The notes: generated from the sequence alone by a model not told the origin. DNA of 64,000 nt from Spirosoma arboris (GCF_009754945.1 NZ_WPIN01000002.1:124001-188000), one strand, 5' to 3'; shown: positions 33,953 through 42,911, counted from the first letter of the stretch. Numbers and translations are program-made.

Positions 33953-35974
33953 ATGAAGGTTTATATATACTTAATGTTCCTGCCTTTTCTTGCTCTTTCC
34001 ACAGTTGCTCAACCGGTTAGCTATTCTATCGACAGTCTTCGAAATGAACTAGCCCGCGCCAAAGCAGACACCAGCCGAGTGTGGCTGATGACTAAATTGA
34101 GTGAGCACTATTATGAGCGTAACTTTGATTCGGCACGCTGGTATGCCCAACAGGGCATTCATTTGGCCCAGCGAGTTGGTCATCGAAAGGGCGAGTTACA
34201 AAGTAGTATTCTGTTGGGTGATGCCTATTCAGTGCAGGATATTCCCCAGAGTATGCGAATCTATTTGCAGGCCTTGCAACTGGCCCAACAAATGAACTAT
34301 CAGTATGGAGTGGGTATGTGTAACCTAAAAATTGGGGAGCTAAATTTGTTTTTAGAAAATTATCCGCAGGCCATTCGCTATCTCAAACAAGCACATGACA
34401 TTTTTCTAACTGTACAAGATAAGCAGCAAACAGCTCTTGCTGATTCAGAAATAGGTATTGTTTATTGTCAACTAGCCAAAAAACAAGACTCCGCTCGTTA
34501 CTATCTGACCCGAAGCGATCAGGAGTACCCGCCTTTCAAGCATGATCCGTTTCAACTCTATTACTGGGCCGTACTGGAAAGTAATGAAAATCCCAGTCGG
34601 GCAGTTCAGCTTTTTGGCCAAAGCATTGAACTTTTCAAAAGGCGAAATGAGCGACGGGGTCTAGGCTATGCCTACAGATGGTATGCTATCTTTTTAAAGA
34701 ACCACCATCAGCTCGATTCGAGCATCCTGATGGCTAAAAATGGGCTACGGATTAGCCAACACCTGCTCAATTTTCGGTCTATTCTTCAAAATAGTGACTT
34801 GTTAACTAAAGTGTATCAGGCACTGGGGCGGCCTGATAGTGCTTATAAGTATCAGAGTATCATGATGGCCGCCCGCGATAGTCTGTTCAGCCAGCAGAAA
34901 ATCAACCAGATTCAAAACACGCTGATTGACGAACAGCAGCGGGTACAACGGCTACAGGAAGAGAAAAGTCAGTTTAAAAGCCAGGTCAAAATCTATGGTC
35001 TACTAGGCATTATGACGGGTCTACTGCTGTTAGCTGGTGTGTTATATCGTACCAATCGACAAAAGCAGAAAACCAACAGTCGGCTGCAAGTGCTGAACCA
35101 TGAAATCGAGCAGCAGAAAGAAGAGATCGAAACCCAGCGCGACTATCTAGAAGAAACCCTAACTGAACTTAAAAGTACCCAAGCCCAACTCATTCAAAAA
35201 GAGAAACTCGCTAGCTTGGGTGAGCTGACGGCGGGTATTGCTCATGAGATTCAAAACCCTCTCAACTTTGTCAATAACTTCTCGGAAGTCTCGACCGAAC
35301 TGGTCGAAGAGCAGAAAGAAGCTTTAGCGAAAGGCGACACGGAGGAGGCCAAAGTCATCGCCGATGATCTGAGCCAAAACCTTCAAAAGATTCATCACCA
35401 TGGGGGGCGGGCTTCGGCTATCGTCAAGGGTATGTTGGAACACAGCCGTACCGATTCAGGCGAAAAACGACCTACCAGCCTGAATGCTTTAGCCGATGAA
35501 TATCTCAAGATTGCCTATCAGGGGCTTAGGGCCAAAGACAAATCGTTCGAGTGCACTCTGGTGACTGAGTATGACGCTGACTTGGGACAAGTCAATGTAG
35601 TCCCCCAAGAAATTGGGCGTGTCCTATTGAATCTGTATAACAACGCCTTTTATGCCGTCAGAGAGCGCCAGCAGCACGCTGATTCATCCTACTTGCCGAC
35701 CGTAAGGGTTACGACCGAAAAGACGCCAGAAGGCGTTCAGATTCGGGTCGCTGACAACGGTACAGGCATACCTGAAAGCATGAAGCAGAAGATCTTTCAG
35801 CCTTTTTTCACCACCAAGCCCACGGGTGAAGGGACCGGATTAGGCTTATCCCTTTCTTATGACATCATCACCAAAGGGCATGGAGGAACGCTTCGAGTTG
35901 AGAGCCAAGCGGGTGATGGAACGGCGTTTTTCATTGAGTTACCCCAGCGGCAGAAATCCGATTCCCATGTGTAA
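33953..35974 (+). CDS. TPR-containing sensor histidine kinase
   Basis: 673 residues from ATG 33953, after a signal peptide (MKVYIYLMFLPFLALSTVAQ). Residues about 40-300 form TPR-like helices (SARWYAQQGIHLAQRVG, YPQAIRYLKQAHDIF). A membrane helix (IYGLLGIMTGLLLLAGVLY, near 346), a coiled coil and a kinase domain nearly the same as the upstream gene's follow (H near 428). It begins 13 bases after the first kinase, so the two are one operon with different sensors and the same output module. The cognate response regulator is not in the window. Confidence 0.9.
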   Translation: MKVYIYLMFLPFLALSTVAQPVSYSIDSLRNELARAKADTSRVWLMTKLSEHYYERNFDSARWYAQQGIHLAQRVGHRKGELQSSILLGDAYSVQDIPQSMRIYLQALQLAQQMNYQYGVGMCNLKIGELNLFLENYPQAIRYLKQAHDIFLTVQDKQQTALADSEIGIVYCQLAKKQDSARYYLTRSDQEYPPFKHDPFQLYYWAVLESNENPSRAVQLFGQSIELFKRRNERRGLGYAYRWYAIFLKNHHQLDSSILMAKNGLRISQHLLNFRSILQNSDLLTKVYQALGRPDSAYKYQSIMMAARDSLFSQQKINQIQNTLIDEQQRVQRLQEEKSQFKSQVKIYGLLGIMTGLLLLAGVLYRTNRQKQKTNSRLQVLNHEIEQQKEEIETQRDYLEETLTELKSTQAQLIQKEKLASLGELTAGIAHEIQNPLNFVNNFSEVSTELVEEQKEALAKGDTEEAKVIADDLSQNLQKIHHHGGRASAIVKGMLEHSRTDSGEKRPTSLNALADEYLKIAYQGLRAKDKSFECTLVTEYDADLGQVNVVPQEIGRVLLNLYNNAFYAVRERQQHADSSYLPTVRVTTEKTPEGVQIRVADNGTGIPESMKQKIFQPFFTTKPTGEGTGLGLSLSYDIITKGHGGTLRVESQAGDGTAFFIELPQRQKSDSHV

Positions 35975-36572
35975 CCTTCTCTCCTGAAATGGCCGTTTGT
36001 CTGAGATAACCTGTCAACGATGATAATGATGCTATTAGGATGGGGTTGCCGTCGCAACTTGCCAGCTCACTAATCAACGTCCCATTTCCAGTTAGGGGTG
36101 GAGTTGACGATACACCCAAGGATTGCTTATCGACTCGCTAACCATGACCAAGTGACGGAGTTGACGATCCCCTGTGGCGCTATAATCTGGCAAAGGCATC
36201 CATTCTCTGTAAACGGTTTCAAGGGCGGCATAGTCGATTGGCCCGCAACCTATGCTGTTGCTGCTCACAGTAAGTTATATGCCTGACCTGGCTGCCTATT
36301 CTTTAGGGAGGGGTATTAGGGGGACGCTAATCAGCTGTCACCGTTTGAACCCAGTTAAGCCGACCATGGGCATGGCTTGAGCGAGTGCGGTCAAGGTGAA
36401 GATAGCGAAATCAATGCCTCTACGAACTTACTCCGTTTAGCGAGTCAGCCTTAGGGATGCGGTGTCTACTCTGAGGACTGGCCTGCTGGATGAAGAATCT
36501 AATAATAATGCGTCCTGGTACTTCTTTACGCCTTTCCTGAAGGTATCTTTAGCTAACCGTAAACAACGCATT
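35975..36572. other. Non-coding stretch
   Basis: About 600 bp with no convincing gene or clear regulatory structure. Short open frames here lack coding character. Confidence 0.5.
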
Positions 36573-36866
36573 ATGCCCCAACTCCTGCGCATCCAACTCT
36601 ATGACGACCCCAGCCGACAGAGCTATACCCTACTACAGGCTGATGTGGTGGTGGAGGACCCACCCCACTACAGCTACGGCCAGCCCTTACTGATTGGTGA
36701 GGATGCCGACGATCCGGCCACCTGGCCTACTTACATCGTGGCTCACTTATCGCACATGAAAATGGAGGCCGATGCTGACCGACCCGGTAAGAAAAATCTC
36801 ATCTACGAAATCTTTGTGGCCCGGCAAGCGGATTGGGAACAGTTCGATGAACCCACTAGCCTGTAA
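36573..36866 (+). CDS. Small hypothetical protein
   Basis: 97 residues from ATG 36573 (MPQLLRIQLYDDPSRQSYT). It is acidic and soluble, with several Tyr and Asp clusters and no motif I recognise. It stands alone between non-coding stretches. An upstream extension of 37 codons exists but looks non-coding. Confidence 0.55.
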   Translation: MPQLLRIQLYDDPSRQSYTLLQADVVVEDPPHYSYGQPLLIGEDADDPATWPTYIVAHLSHMKMEADADRPGKKNLIYEIFVARQADWEQFDEPTSL

Positions 36867-36932
36867 GCGATCGGTGGCAGACCTATAGGCGACCCAACTA
36901 CGATCAGTTACCCACCAGCATAGCGATTAGTC

Positions 36933-36976
36933 ATCAGCTCGAATACTCTTACCCAGCTAAGAGTATTCGAGCTGAT
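36933..36976. repeat. Perfect 19-bp-arm palindrome
   Basis: ATCAGCTCGAATACTCTTA (36933-36951) is followed after six bases by its exact complement (36958-36976). No T-run follows. It lies in a non-coding stretch before the terminase-like gene; it may be a terminator, a structured site or an insertion trace. Confidence 0.75.
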
Positions 36977-37126
36977 CATCGATAGGCAGATTTTCGATGG
37001 CTCAACTCCGATGGCTGCGGATGAGCAAAGAGGCCTCAAGCCAGTACGGATAAGGGATTGATCGAGCAAAGGGGCTATCCCCTTTCGTAGCCTCAACCAC
37101 GTTTACAGTTATTTACTTTTTTACGC

Positions 37127-37399
37127 CTATGGCCGTTCACCATTGACCTTATCGTTAACGGAAGGTTTTCGCGGGCATTTCAGGCGGGCGAAAATGGTCC
37201 AACGACAACGAAATAGTTTATCCGGATCGGATAATCGGCATTTCGGACTAAGTACAGGCGTTATACTTCGCTTTCGTACTATATCCTCTTCTATCGTTTC
37301 CTCATCGGTACGGTAAGTAGTATTGAGTCGTATCCCATTTGGCTCGGTAGCCAAATATACCGTTTCTAGCGTTCTGAAGATTTCTTTGACATCAATCAT
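37127..37399 (-). CDS. Doubtful small ORF
   Basis: 90 codons starting MIDVKEIFRTLETVYLATEP. The first half looks protein-like, while the second half is Cys/Arg-rich and unconvincing. No family is recognised. It may be a broken gene. Confidence 0.3.
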   Translation of the reverse strand: MIDVKEIFRTLETVYLATEPNGIRLNTTYRTDEETIEEDIVRKRSITPVLSPKCRLSDPDKLFRCRWTIFARLKCPRKPSVNDKVNGERP

Positions 37400-37491
37400 A
37401 CGCAGGCGCGATCGGCAATCGAGTCTACCTAATGGCGCATCCGATGGGCTGAGGTGAATAGATCACGAATTGGATATATCCGAGCCTCTGT

Positions 37492-38382
37492 GAGCAATAA
37501 CAGTAATAAAACAGCGTGAACTTCCGAAAACGGGTTGTATTTTTCCACTATAGACTAAAGCTGCAATGAACAGACCAGGTAGAAACGGGGGTACCCTTCG
37601 TGACTTTCCAAAAGGCCAATCGGGTAACCCAGCGGGTCGGCCACCCAAGCAGGGGACGATTTCTCAACTGATGAAGCAGCTGGGTCAATGCAGCGACCTG
37701 GAGCTGAGCATTACCACGACGACCGCCGATGGTCAGGTCAGCCGACAAAGCCTGACCTACTCGACCGACGGGGATAACACCCTATTCGCCATCGTCGCCA
37801 TGCAGCTTATTTATCGGGCGTTGCGGGGGGATATCAACGCGTTCAAGGTGCTTCTCGACCGGACCGAAGGACGAGTCCCCCGACCGGTAAAATCAAAATC
37901 GGGTAAGCCGTCCACCGGTCAGCTCGAGTCCAGAACGGATGGGCAAATCCAGGACGAACTTAGGGAATTACGTACCCGGCGACTCGCCAGAGCAGCCCCT
38001 AATTTATGAGGTCAATTTTGATCAATAACAGGAATAGAACAGGAATAAAATCCTAAAACGGGCTAGGTCAAATCGACCCCGAAAAAGCCTCTTCCAGGCC
38101 GGCAGAATTGCCAATAGTGAGCCGATCCATTTTGAGCAATAACAGTGATGAAACAGTGATGAAATAGGGATTTTGGCTCACCTCATATCGATCGTTATAC
38201 CCCTACCAAGAGCCCTCTGTAAAGCGACCCCAGCTTAAGCAATAACAGTAATAGAACAGTAATAAAATACCAAAAATGGTAGAGCAAAAAGGGTCATCCA
38301 AAAGAGCCGGAGCATGCCTTTATGGAGGCCTCCGTTCAGGTCGATGACATTCAGAAAATAACGGAATAAAAACGGAATAAAA
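37492..38382 (+). repeat. Five dispersed AACAGtAATA-type repeats around the terminase-like gene
   Basis: Related units lie at 37492-37514, 38021-38051, 38134-38166, 38237-38269 and 38352-38382. Most begin GCAATAACAG and contain two tandem copies of an 11-bp word (AACAGtAATAa, with GTGATG or GGAATA variants). All are in the same orientation, about 100 bases apart on the right side. One precedes and four follow the terminase-small-subunit-like gene. The layout fits protein-binding sites such as a packaging site or an origin. Confidence 0.8.
37566..38009 (+). CDS. Terminase small subunit-like protein (DUF5681-type N-terminus)
   Basis: 147 residues. The N-terminus FPKGQSGNPAGRPPKQGTIS is the DUF5681-type motif found on phage DNA-packaging proteins. 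The middle (NTLFAIVAMQLIYRALRGD, AFKVLLDRTEGRVP) is helical and the C-terminus basic. It is probably the DNA-recognising small terminase subunit. No large subunit is present, so packaging would need a helper phage or the function is lost. Flanking repeats could be its binding sites. Confidence 0.65.
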   Translation: MNRPGRNGGTLRDFPKGQSGNPAGRPPKQGTISQLMKQLGQCSDLELSITTTTADGQVSRQSLTYSTDGDNTLFAIVAMQLIYRALRGDINAFKVLLDRTEGRVPRPVKSKSGKPSTGQLESRTDGQIQDELRELRTRRLARAAPNL

Positions 38383-38576
38383 CGCCCTTTTGGGGCTGTC
38401 GAATTGGGTCGTTTTTGATCGGATTTGACGAGCGGTTTACGACCTTATGCCGAGCGGTTTGCTAGCCTGTAGACTGATCAAATCAGCGGCCTATAACTGG
38501 AGCTGTAATAGCCCGGAAAACGCTTCCCTGGTCAGCATCAAATACGGCTTGTGTTCAGTCAAGGGTATAGCCATGG
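38010..38576. other. Repeat-bearing non-coding stretch
   Basis: About 570 bp without a gene, holding four of the five AACAGtAATA-type repeats. Each is followed by a short G/C-rich inverted motif such as CCAAAAATGG (38271-38280). Confidence 0.6.
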
Positions 38577-39509
38577 TTAAACCTGCGTATTGCCCACCTG
38601 CCGAACCCGTTCAGCCAGTAGATGAGTTTTCATCGAGACCGATTCAGAAAATTGGGCTGGAGTCAGGAATCTATTGACCAGCTGATCAAACGCGGGCCGA
38701 TCCGTCCGGATCAGGTTCTTGAGCGTCAAGATGGTGACGAATCGACAACTGGGTCGCTGGTGGGTAATATCCACGTCGGTAACCGGACATAGTCGCTTGG
38801 GGCGCTGAGCATTCAGGAATTGACTCAAGGCTAATTTTTTAAAGTGGTCGGCCGGATATGTGTTGACAAGGGCCCCCACCTTTAAAGCCATACTCATGCA
38901 ACGGCCCGACATCGAGGAGTCATTCGGAGCCGAAATCTCCAGGCGAGTCATGACCTCTTCGAACTGGTGCCGATCCGTTTTATAGAGTCGTTTGATGGTC
39001 GCGGCCGTCACGACCGGATAGTTGTCGCCCTGATGGGTAATATCAATGTCGGTAATGGGACACCTCCGGGCGGGGCTATGAGTGATTCGCTCATAGTCTG
39101 ACTGGGTACTATCCGGTTTTGACGGATAGTCCGGCTGAGTACTATCCGCGATTGACGGATAGTCTTTGGCTAGCCTTGAAAGACTATCCGGTTTTGACGG
39201 ATAGTCTGGCTTGGTACTATCCGTCAAAACCGGATAGTCGGTTAAAAACTCAGCTAATGGCCTCAGGATTCGCTTATTGGCCTGCTCCTTATCGACCGTT
39301 ACAGCTATCAGCGTTGCCTCACCTAATCGACTGATCAATTCAGAGATGGTTTTTGAATGCATGCCCAGGGCCTCGGCCAAGGTGGTATTGCTATCGGTGC
39401 ACTGGCCAGCATCCTGAGCGGCTCGCTCACACAGGTGGGCTAGTAGAATCTTTTCGACGGCCGAGCGCCCAAGGCTCATAATAGGGAGTGAAATATAAAT
39501 GGGCTGCAT
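38577..39509 (-). CDS. Winged-HTH initiator-like protein with a duplicated C-terminal domain
   Basis: 310 residues. The first 85 form a helix-turn-helix (NTTLAEALGMHSKTISELIS). Residues 90-140 are repeats of DYPSKPDSTQ type, encoded by palindromic DNA repeats. Two copies of one domain follow at 150-190 and 241-281, each beginning CPxTDxDITHQ and ending in a helix (KTDRHQFEEV / RTDRPAFDQL). The CPxTDxDIxxQ motif looks like an unnamed, possibly metal-binding phage domain. The build suggests a replication or regulatory DNA-binding protein. Confidence 0.6.
   Translation of the reverse strand: MQPIYISLPIMSLGRSAVEKILLAHLCERAAQDAGQCTDSNTTLAEALGMHSKTISELISRLGEATLIAVTVDKEQANKRILRPLAEFLTDYPVLTDSTKPDYPSKPDSLSRLAKDYPSIADSTQPDYPSKPDSTQSDYERITHSPARRCPITDIDITHQGDNYPVVTAATIKRLYKTDRHQFEEVMTRLEISAPNDSSMSGRCMSMALKVGALVNTYPADHFKKLALSQFLNAQRPKRLCPVTDVDITHQRPSCRFVTILTLKNLIRTDRPAFDQLVNRFLTPAQFSESVSMKTHLLAERVRQVGNTQV
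39108..39239. repeat. Four 24-bp palindromic repeats inside the initiator-like gene
   Basis: ACTATCCG and CGGATAGT flank a 7-8 base centre (GTTTTGA) at 39108-39131, 39141-39164, 39183-39206 and, inverted, 39216-39239. A related palindrome (CTATGAG…CTCATAG) is at 39076-39096. They encode the DYPSKPDS repeats but their DNA symmetry suggests binding sites. Confidence 0.8.
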
Positions 39510-39606
39510 AAGACGCTTTTGTGATGGTTAATTGATCGAGGTTTATGGATGCCCAAACTAGCCGGTAGCAAGCAAACGCCTTTAGGTAGGTTCAACAGGA
39601 GTGGAA

Positions 39607-40050
39607 TCAAGTGGCTACCGACGTTGAATGGGTCGTGGCTAATCGCTTTATTTCGGCAAATAGCTCGTCAAGCCTTTGCTGTTGCGCTTCCAGTTCGACG
39701 TCCGTTTTCAGGCGAATGCCTGGCCAACTGGTCACCGCCACCAGCGTTCGGTAACTGCCCCCCATCGAACAACAGTCATGGAACCAGTAAAGCTGGGAAA
39801 GATCCCCAGTCGTATAGTGACTGCATTTGTCACCTACCAACGCGTTAAACGTCGGGCAATAGCGGAGCTGCAGCCGGGCGATAAATTGCTCGAACGACTC
39901 CTGGGCGAATCGATCAAAGTTAGGAGCGGATTCCCGGAGGCAATCGCAGGCCTGATCGGCGAATTCAGGTAAAACAAAGTGCAGTCCCATCTCTTCTACT
40001 TCCTGATCGGGGACTGACTGGTAATCCAGTCTATGTGTGCTTCGTAACAT
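39607..40050 (-). CDS. Hypothetical protein of the replication operon
   Basis: 147 residues, soluble and mostly helical, with seven cysteines (for example CDCLRES, HDCCSMGG) and no motif I recognise. It follows the DnaB gene by 11 bases in the same orientation, so it is probably co-expressed with replication genes. Confidence 0.65.
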   Translation of the reverse strand: MLRSTHRLDYQSVPDQEVEEMGLHFVLPEFADQACDCLRESAPNFDRFAQESFEQFIARLQLRYCPTFNALVGDKCSHYTTGDLSQLYWFHDCCSMGGSYRTLVAVTSWPGIRLKTDVELEAQQQRLDELFAEIKRLATTHSTSVAT

Positions 40051-40061
40051 GGTTGGCTTGG

Positions 40062-41432
40062 TTAAAATCCTTCTTGCCCTGGCTGAATCGTTACGCCGAT
40101 CGGCTCCCCATTTTCAAACTCGCCCCGGCTGCTGTAATAAGCCGAATACTTGAGCCGGTGATATAAGACTACCGGATCGTCACCAGTTCGAATCACCCCA
40201 TCTCGGCTTTTGGCAATGTGGATCTCGGTCAGATTGGCCGTTGGGATGCCATCCCTATACGCTTCTAAGTGGTAGTATTCGGGCCGGAACAGAAAGAAAA
40301 TACCATCCGCATCCTGTTCCAGATCACCCGAACCCCGCAAATCACTCATAATCGGACGCTTCTCCCAATTACTCCGCCGGTCGGGTTCACGGGAAAGCTG
40401 AGACAAGGCCACAATGGGTACGTTGAGTTGCTTGGCTAGATCCTTCAGCGTGCCCGAGATAGCCGTAATGGTTTCCATCGCTGTGGCTCGGGGTCGGTAG
40501 TCCCGAACTCGTTGCAGGTAGTCGACAAAGATGATTTGAGCCCCATTCAGTACCAGCCGGGTGATGCGGGACTCTAACCGGTCAAGCGAACAAGGCAAAT
40601 CGTCAATTTCTAAGGGAGCCTGCGCCACGATGGCCAGGGCTTGTGCCACTAAATCTCGATTGGTGTTGCCTAAACGAATGTCCTCTACGCTAAAGCCACA
40701 ATATCGAGTCGAGAGTCGTCGAACGATCGATTTGTCAGTTCCTTCCAAAAGCAGTAGGCCAAGCGGAATTTTCTGTTTAACGGCGATACCGTCGAGTTGT
40801 TGACACAGATAAGCTGATTTGCCCATCGAAGGCCTCCCAGCCAGAACGTACAAACAACCAGGTTCATAGCCGCCAATCGCTTCGTCAAACAAGCGAATAC
40901 CCGACTTGATTAGGTGACGCCCCTGCTGGCTCATTTCTTCCAGGACGGCCCGGGTTACGTCGGTCAGTACTTTCGCCCGTCGGTCCGGCAAATTGCTTTC
41001 CATCCGATCCATATGCTGGCGAAATTGATGGCCCGCCTGCAGTACATCGGTCGAGGGGTTTTCCAGATCCCGAGCGTAGGCTAAAGCAGCGGCCTGGGCT
41101 TGCCGTCGGTGATACAGCTCATACACCTGAATACATCGGATGTCAAAATTGGGTAATGAGGCCTCACGGGTTAATTCCAGGATGTCCACGGCGGTCAGCC
41201 TGGAGCCATTTCCACGAAGGCGATGCGTTACGTCAATGACCTCTGGTTGGATACCTTCGGCCTGCAGCTCCAGCATCGCCCGGTAAACCTCCCGGTGGGC
41301 GTAGTGAAAGAAGCTGGTTTCCTGTTTGAGTTTGGCCAAGGCTGAGCGTATCAGGGTTGGCTCAATCAGGATGGCTCCCAAGAGCCCAGCCTCTAGCTTT
41401 AGGTTAAATAAATTCTCGTTTAGGGTGTTCAT
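40062..41432 (-). CDS. Replicative DNA helicase, DnaB family
   Basis: 456 residues from ATG 41432, two bases after the stop of the initiator-like gene. The N-terminal DnaB domain (EAGLLGAILIEPTLIRSAL, YAHREVYRAML) precedes the RecA-like helicase core: Walker A AGRPSMGKSAYL (near 195), Walker B AQIIFVDYLQ, SQLSREPDRR, and SDLRGSGDLEQDADGIFFL. It would unwind DNA at the element's own origin. Pairing with an initiator gene that contains repeats parallels the initiator-helicase order of lambdoid phages. Confidence 0.92.
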   Translation of the reverse strand: MNTLNENLFNLKLEAGLLGAILIEPTLIRSALAKLKQETSFFHYAHREVYRAMLELQAEGIQPEVIDVTHRLRGNGSRLTAVDILELTREASLPNFDIRCIQVYELYHRRQAQAAALAYARDLENPSTDVLQAGHQFRQHMDRMESNLPDRRAKVLTDVTRAVLEEMSQQGRHLIKSGIRLFDEAIGGYEPGCLYVLAGRPSMGKSAYLCQQLDGIAVKQKIPLGLLLLEGTDKSIVRRLSTRYCGFSVEDIRLGNTNRDLVAQALAIVAQAPLEIDDLPCSLDRLESRITRLVLNGAQIIFVDYLQRVRDYRPRATAMETITAISGTLKDLAKQLNVPIVALSQLSREPDRRSNWEKRPIMSDLRGSGDLEQDADGIFFLFRPEYYHLEAYRDGIPTANLTEIHIAKSRDGVIRTGDDPVVLYHRLKYSAYYSSRGEFENGEPIGVTIQPGQEGF

Positions 41433-41434
41433 GA

Positions 41435-42385
41435 TCAAGTAAGGGCACTCAGGCCTTTGGGTGAGCTGCGGGATTGAGGTCGATCAGTAGTTCCAGGGGC
41501 ATGGGTTGAGGAAGTAGCGCGAAGGCGGATTTTGCCAATGTCCTCATCTTTCCAGGACTCCCCATTCAGAAAGGTGAGCGGGTGCTTTCGAGCCGGAAAC
41601 CCACCCTCTGGGGTAGCTTGAACATAGGCCGGTAGAACGGTCAGAATAGCCACCTTGTCTTCGGGCGCTAATCGGTCCCATTTTTTTTGACAATCCTTAC
41701 GGCCTACTTTGTAGTCATAGGCATTCCAAAACACATCAAACGTCGGAACGACGGGCGCTTTATTTGTAGTAGGTATATAGGTAATAGGTATATCCTTATT
41801 AATAGGTGCGCCAGAGGTGCTAGTAGAGGTAGCACTAGAAGTGCATTTTTGCACCACAGCTTCGGCAGTAGAGGTATCACTAGAAGTGCGTTTTTGCACC
41901 TCTACTTCGATAGTAGCGGTGTCACTAGAGGTGCGTTTTTGCACCTCTACTTCGATAGTAGCGGTGTCACTAGAAGTGCGTTTTTGCACCTCTAGTGGAA
42001 TCAAGGCACCCACATGAAACCGGGCCATGGCGTGTTCATTACGACCCGGTATATAGAGCAGTAAATCTTCCTGCCGAAGCCACTTCAAGGCCTCGTAGTA
42101 CATTCGCTTTGAACACCGAATTTTATTGATGAGCCGATCAAAGTCGATGGCCGTTTCCCGCCAGAGTTCTCGTTGTGCATTTCGATTGATCGAATCGATG
42201 ATGGCCAGAAAGGTGGACCCATATTCCGATTTGTAGCCTGGTCTATAGGGTACTTCCTCCCAAAACCATTCCAACAAACGGTAATAATTGATCTTAACGG
42301 GCGGGGCTTGATTCTGCGGTAGATAGGCCGTACTTTTATTGTGTTCTTGCGAGGAGGTGTCCGGTTGTGGGTTCTGTAGGCTCAT
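41435..42385 (-). CDS. Replication initiator-like protein with internal repeats
   Basis: 316 residues. The N-terminal half has a winged-helix look (NRNAQRELWRETAIDFDRLI, RSKRMYYEALKWLRQEDLLL-like). Residues about 140-200 are four copies of a 15-residue repeat (VQKRTSSDTATIEVE). The C-terminal part includes FDVFWNAYDYKVGRKDCQKK and TVLPAYVQATPEGGFPARKHP, a layout common in phage replisome organisers. It lies immediately before dnaB. The repeat DNA is palindromic and iteron-like, as in phage initiator genes that contain the origin. Confidence 0.7.
   Translation of the reverse strand: MSLQNPQPDTSSQEHNKSTAYLPQNQAPPVKINYYRLLEWFWEEVPYRPGYKSEYGSTFLAIIDSINRNAQRELWRETAIDFDRLINKIRCSKRMYYEALKWLRQEDLLLYIPGRNEHAMARFHVGALIPLEVQKRTSSDTATIEVEVQKRTSSDTATIEVEVQKRTSSDTSTAEAVVQKCTSSATSTSTSGAPINKDIPITYIPTTNKAPVVPTFDVFWNAYDYKVGRKDCQKKWDRLAPEDKVAILTVLPAYVQATPEGGFPARKHPLTFLNGESWKDEDIGKIRLRATSSTHAPGTTDRPQSRSSPKGLSALT
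41824..41997. repeat. Four 45-bp iteron-like repeats in the initiator gene
   Basis: Each unit contains CACTAGAAGTGCGTTTTTGC followed by ACCTCTA: a 9-bp inverted repeat TAGAGGTGC/GCACCTCTA around GTTTTT, perfect in the third unit. The unit length is a multiple of three, so the reading frame is kept. Candidate origin of replication. Three further units lie in the broken copy at 24321-24655. Confidence 0.85.
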
Positions 42386-42491
42386 AATGGTACACCTCCT
42401 TTTTTACTGAGTAGCCGCTGTCCACAGGGTCTTAACCTAGTTCGTGATTTCTGCGCCGGGTTAAGGCTGGCCAGATGTTGCGGATTCGTAG

Positions 42492-42848
42492 TCATTGCTG
42501 TTGACGACCTCCCCGGCGTCGGCGCGTTGACAGCGTAGTTCCCACTACCTGGCTGGCCTTCGCTTGTAGCTCATCGCTTGTTTGCTGGCGACCTGACTTG
42601 AGCCACTGGATCAGCTCATCCCTGAAGAAATAAATCCGATTCCCCTGCTTGACATGGGGCAAAGTGTTGTCATGAACCTTATCGTAAATGGTCTGATTCG
42701 TGAGGCCCAATAATTGGGCAACTTGGGATACATTAAGCGGGTCAGACTCAATCTTTGTCGGCGTCAAGGCAGGCGACTGGGCTAAGCCCGTCAGCAAAGA
42801 CTCAATATTAGCGAGCCGGTCGGCTAGTTCTTGAAAGGGATTATTCAC
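42492..42848 (-). CDS. Excisionase-type helix-turn-helix protein
   Basis: 118 residues, GTG start. LNVSQVAQLLGLTNQTIYDK followed by LPHVKQGNRIYFFRDELIQW is the MerR/excisionase DNA-binding domain. The N-terminal 40 residues are a short helix and the C-terminus is basic. It lies between the replication genes and the integrase, where directionality factors usually sit. Confidence 0.85.
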   Translation of the reverse strand: MNNPFQELADRLANIESLLTGLAQSPALTPTKIESDPLNVSQVAQLLGLTNQTIYDKVHDNTLPHVKQGNRIYFFRDELIQWLKSGRQQTSDELQAKASQVVGTTLSTRRRRGGRQQQ

Positions 42849-42911
42849 AGCTCAGTCAGTTGTAAAGTAAGGTTTCGATTATAATTAGGGGCGCGCACAA
42901 GGTCGGCCTGA

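Noticed and set aside
37566..38009. Calling the small-terminase-like protein a definite TerS
   Set aside because: The DUF5681-type motif also occurs in other phage proteins, and no large terminase is present to confirm it; kept as probable only.
41824..41997. CRISPR array
   Set aside because: Units are back to back in one reading frame, without unique spacers, and no cas genes are nearby.
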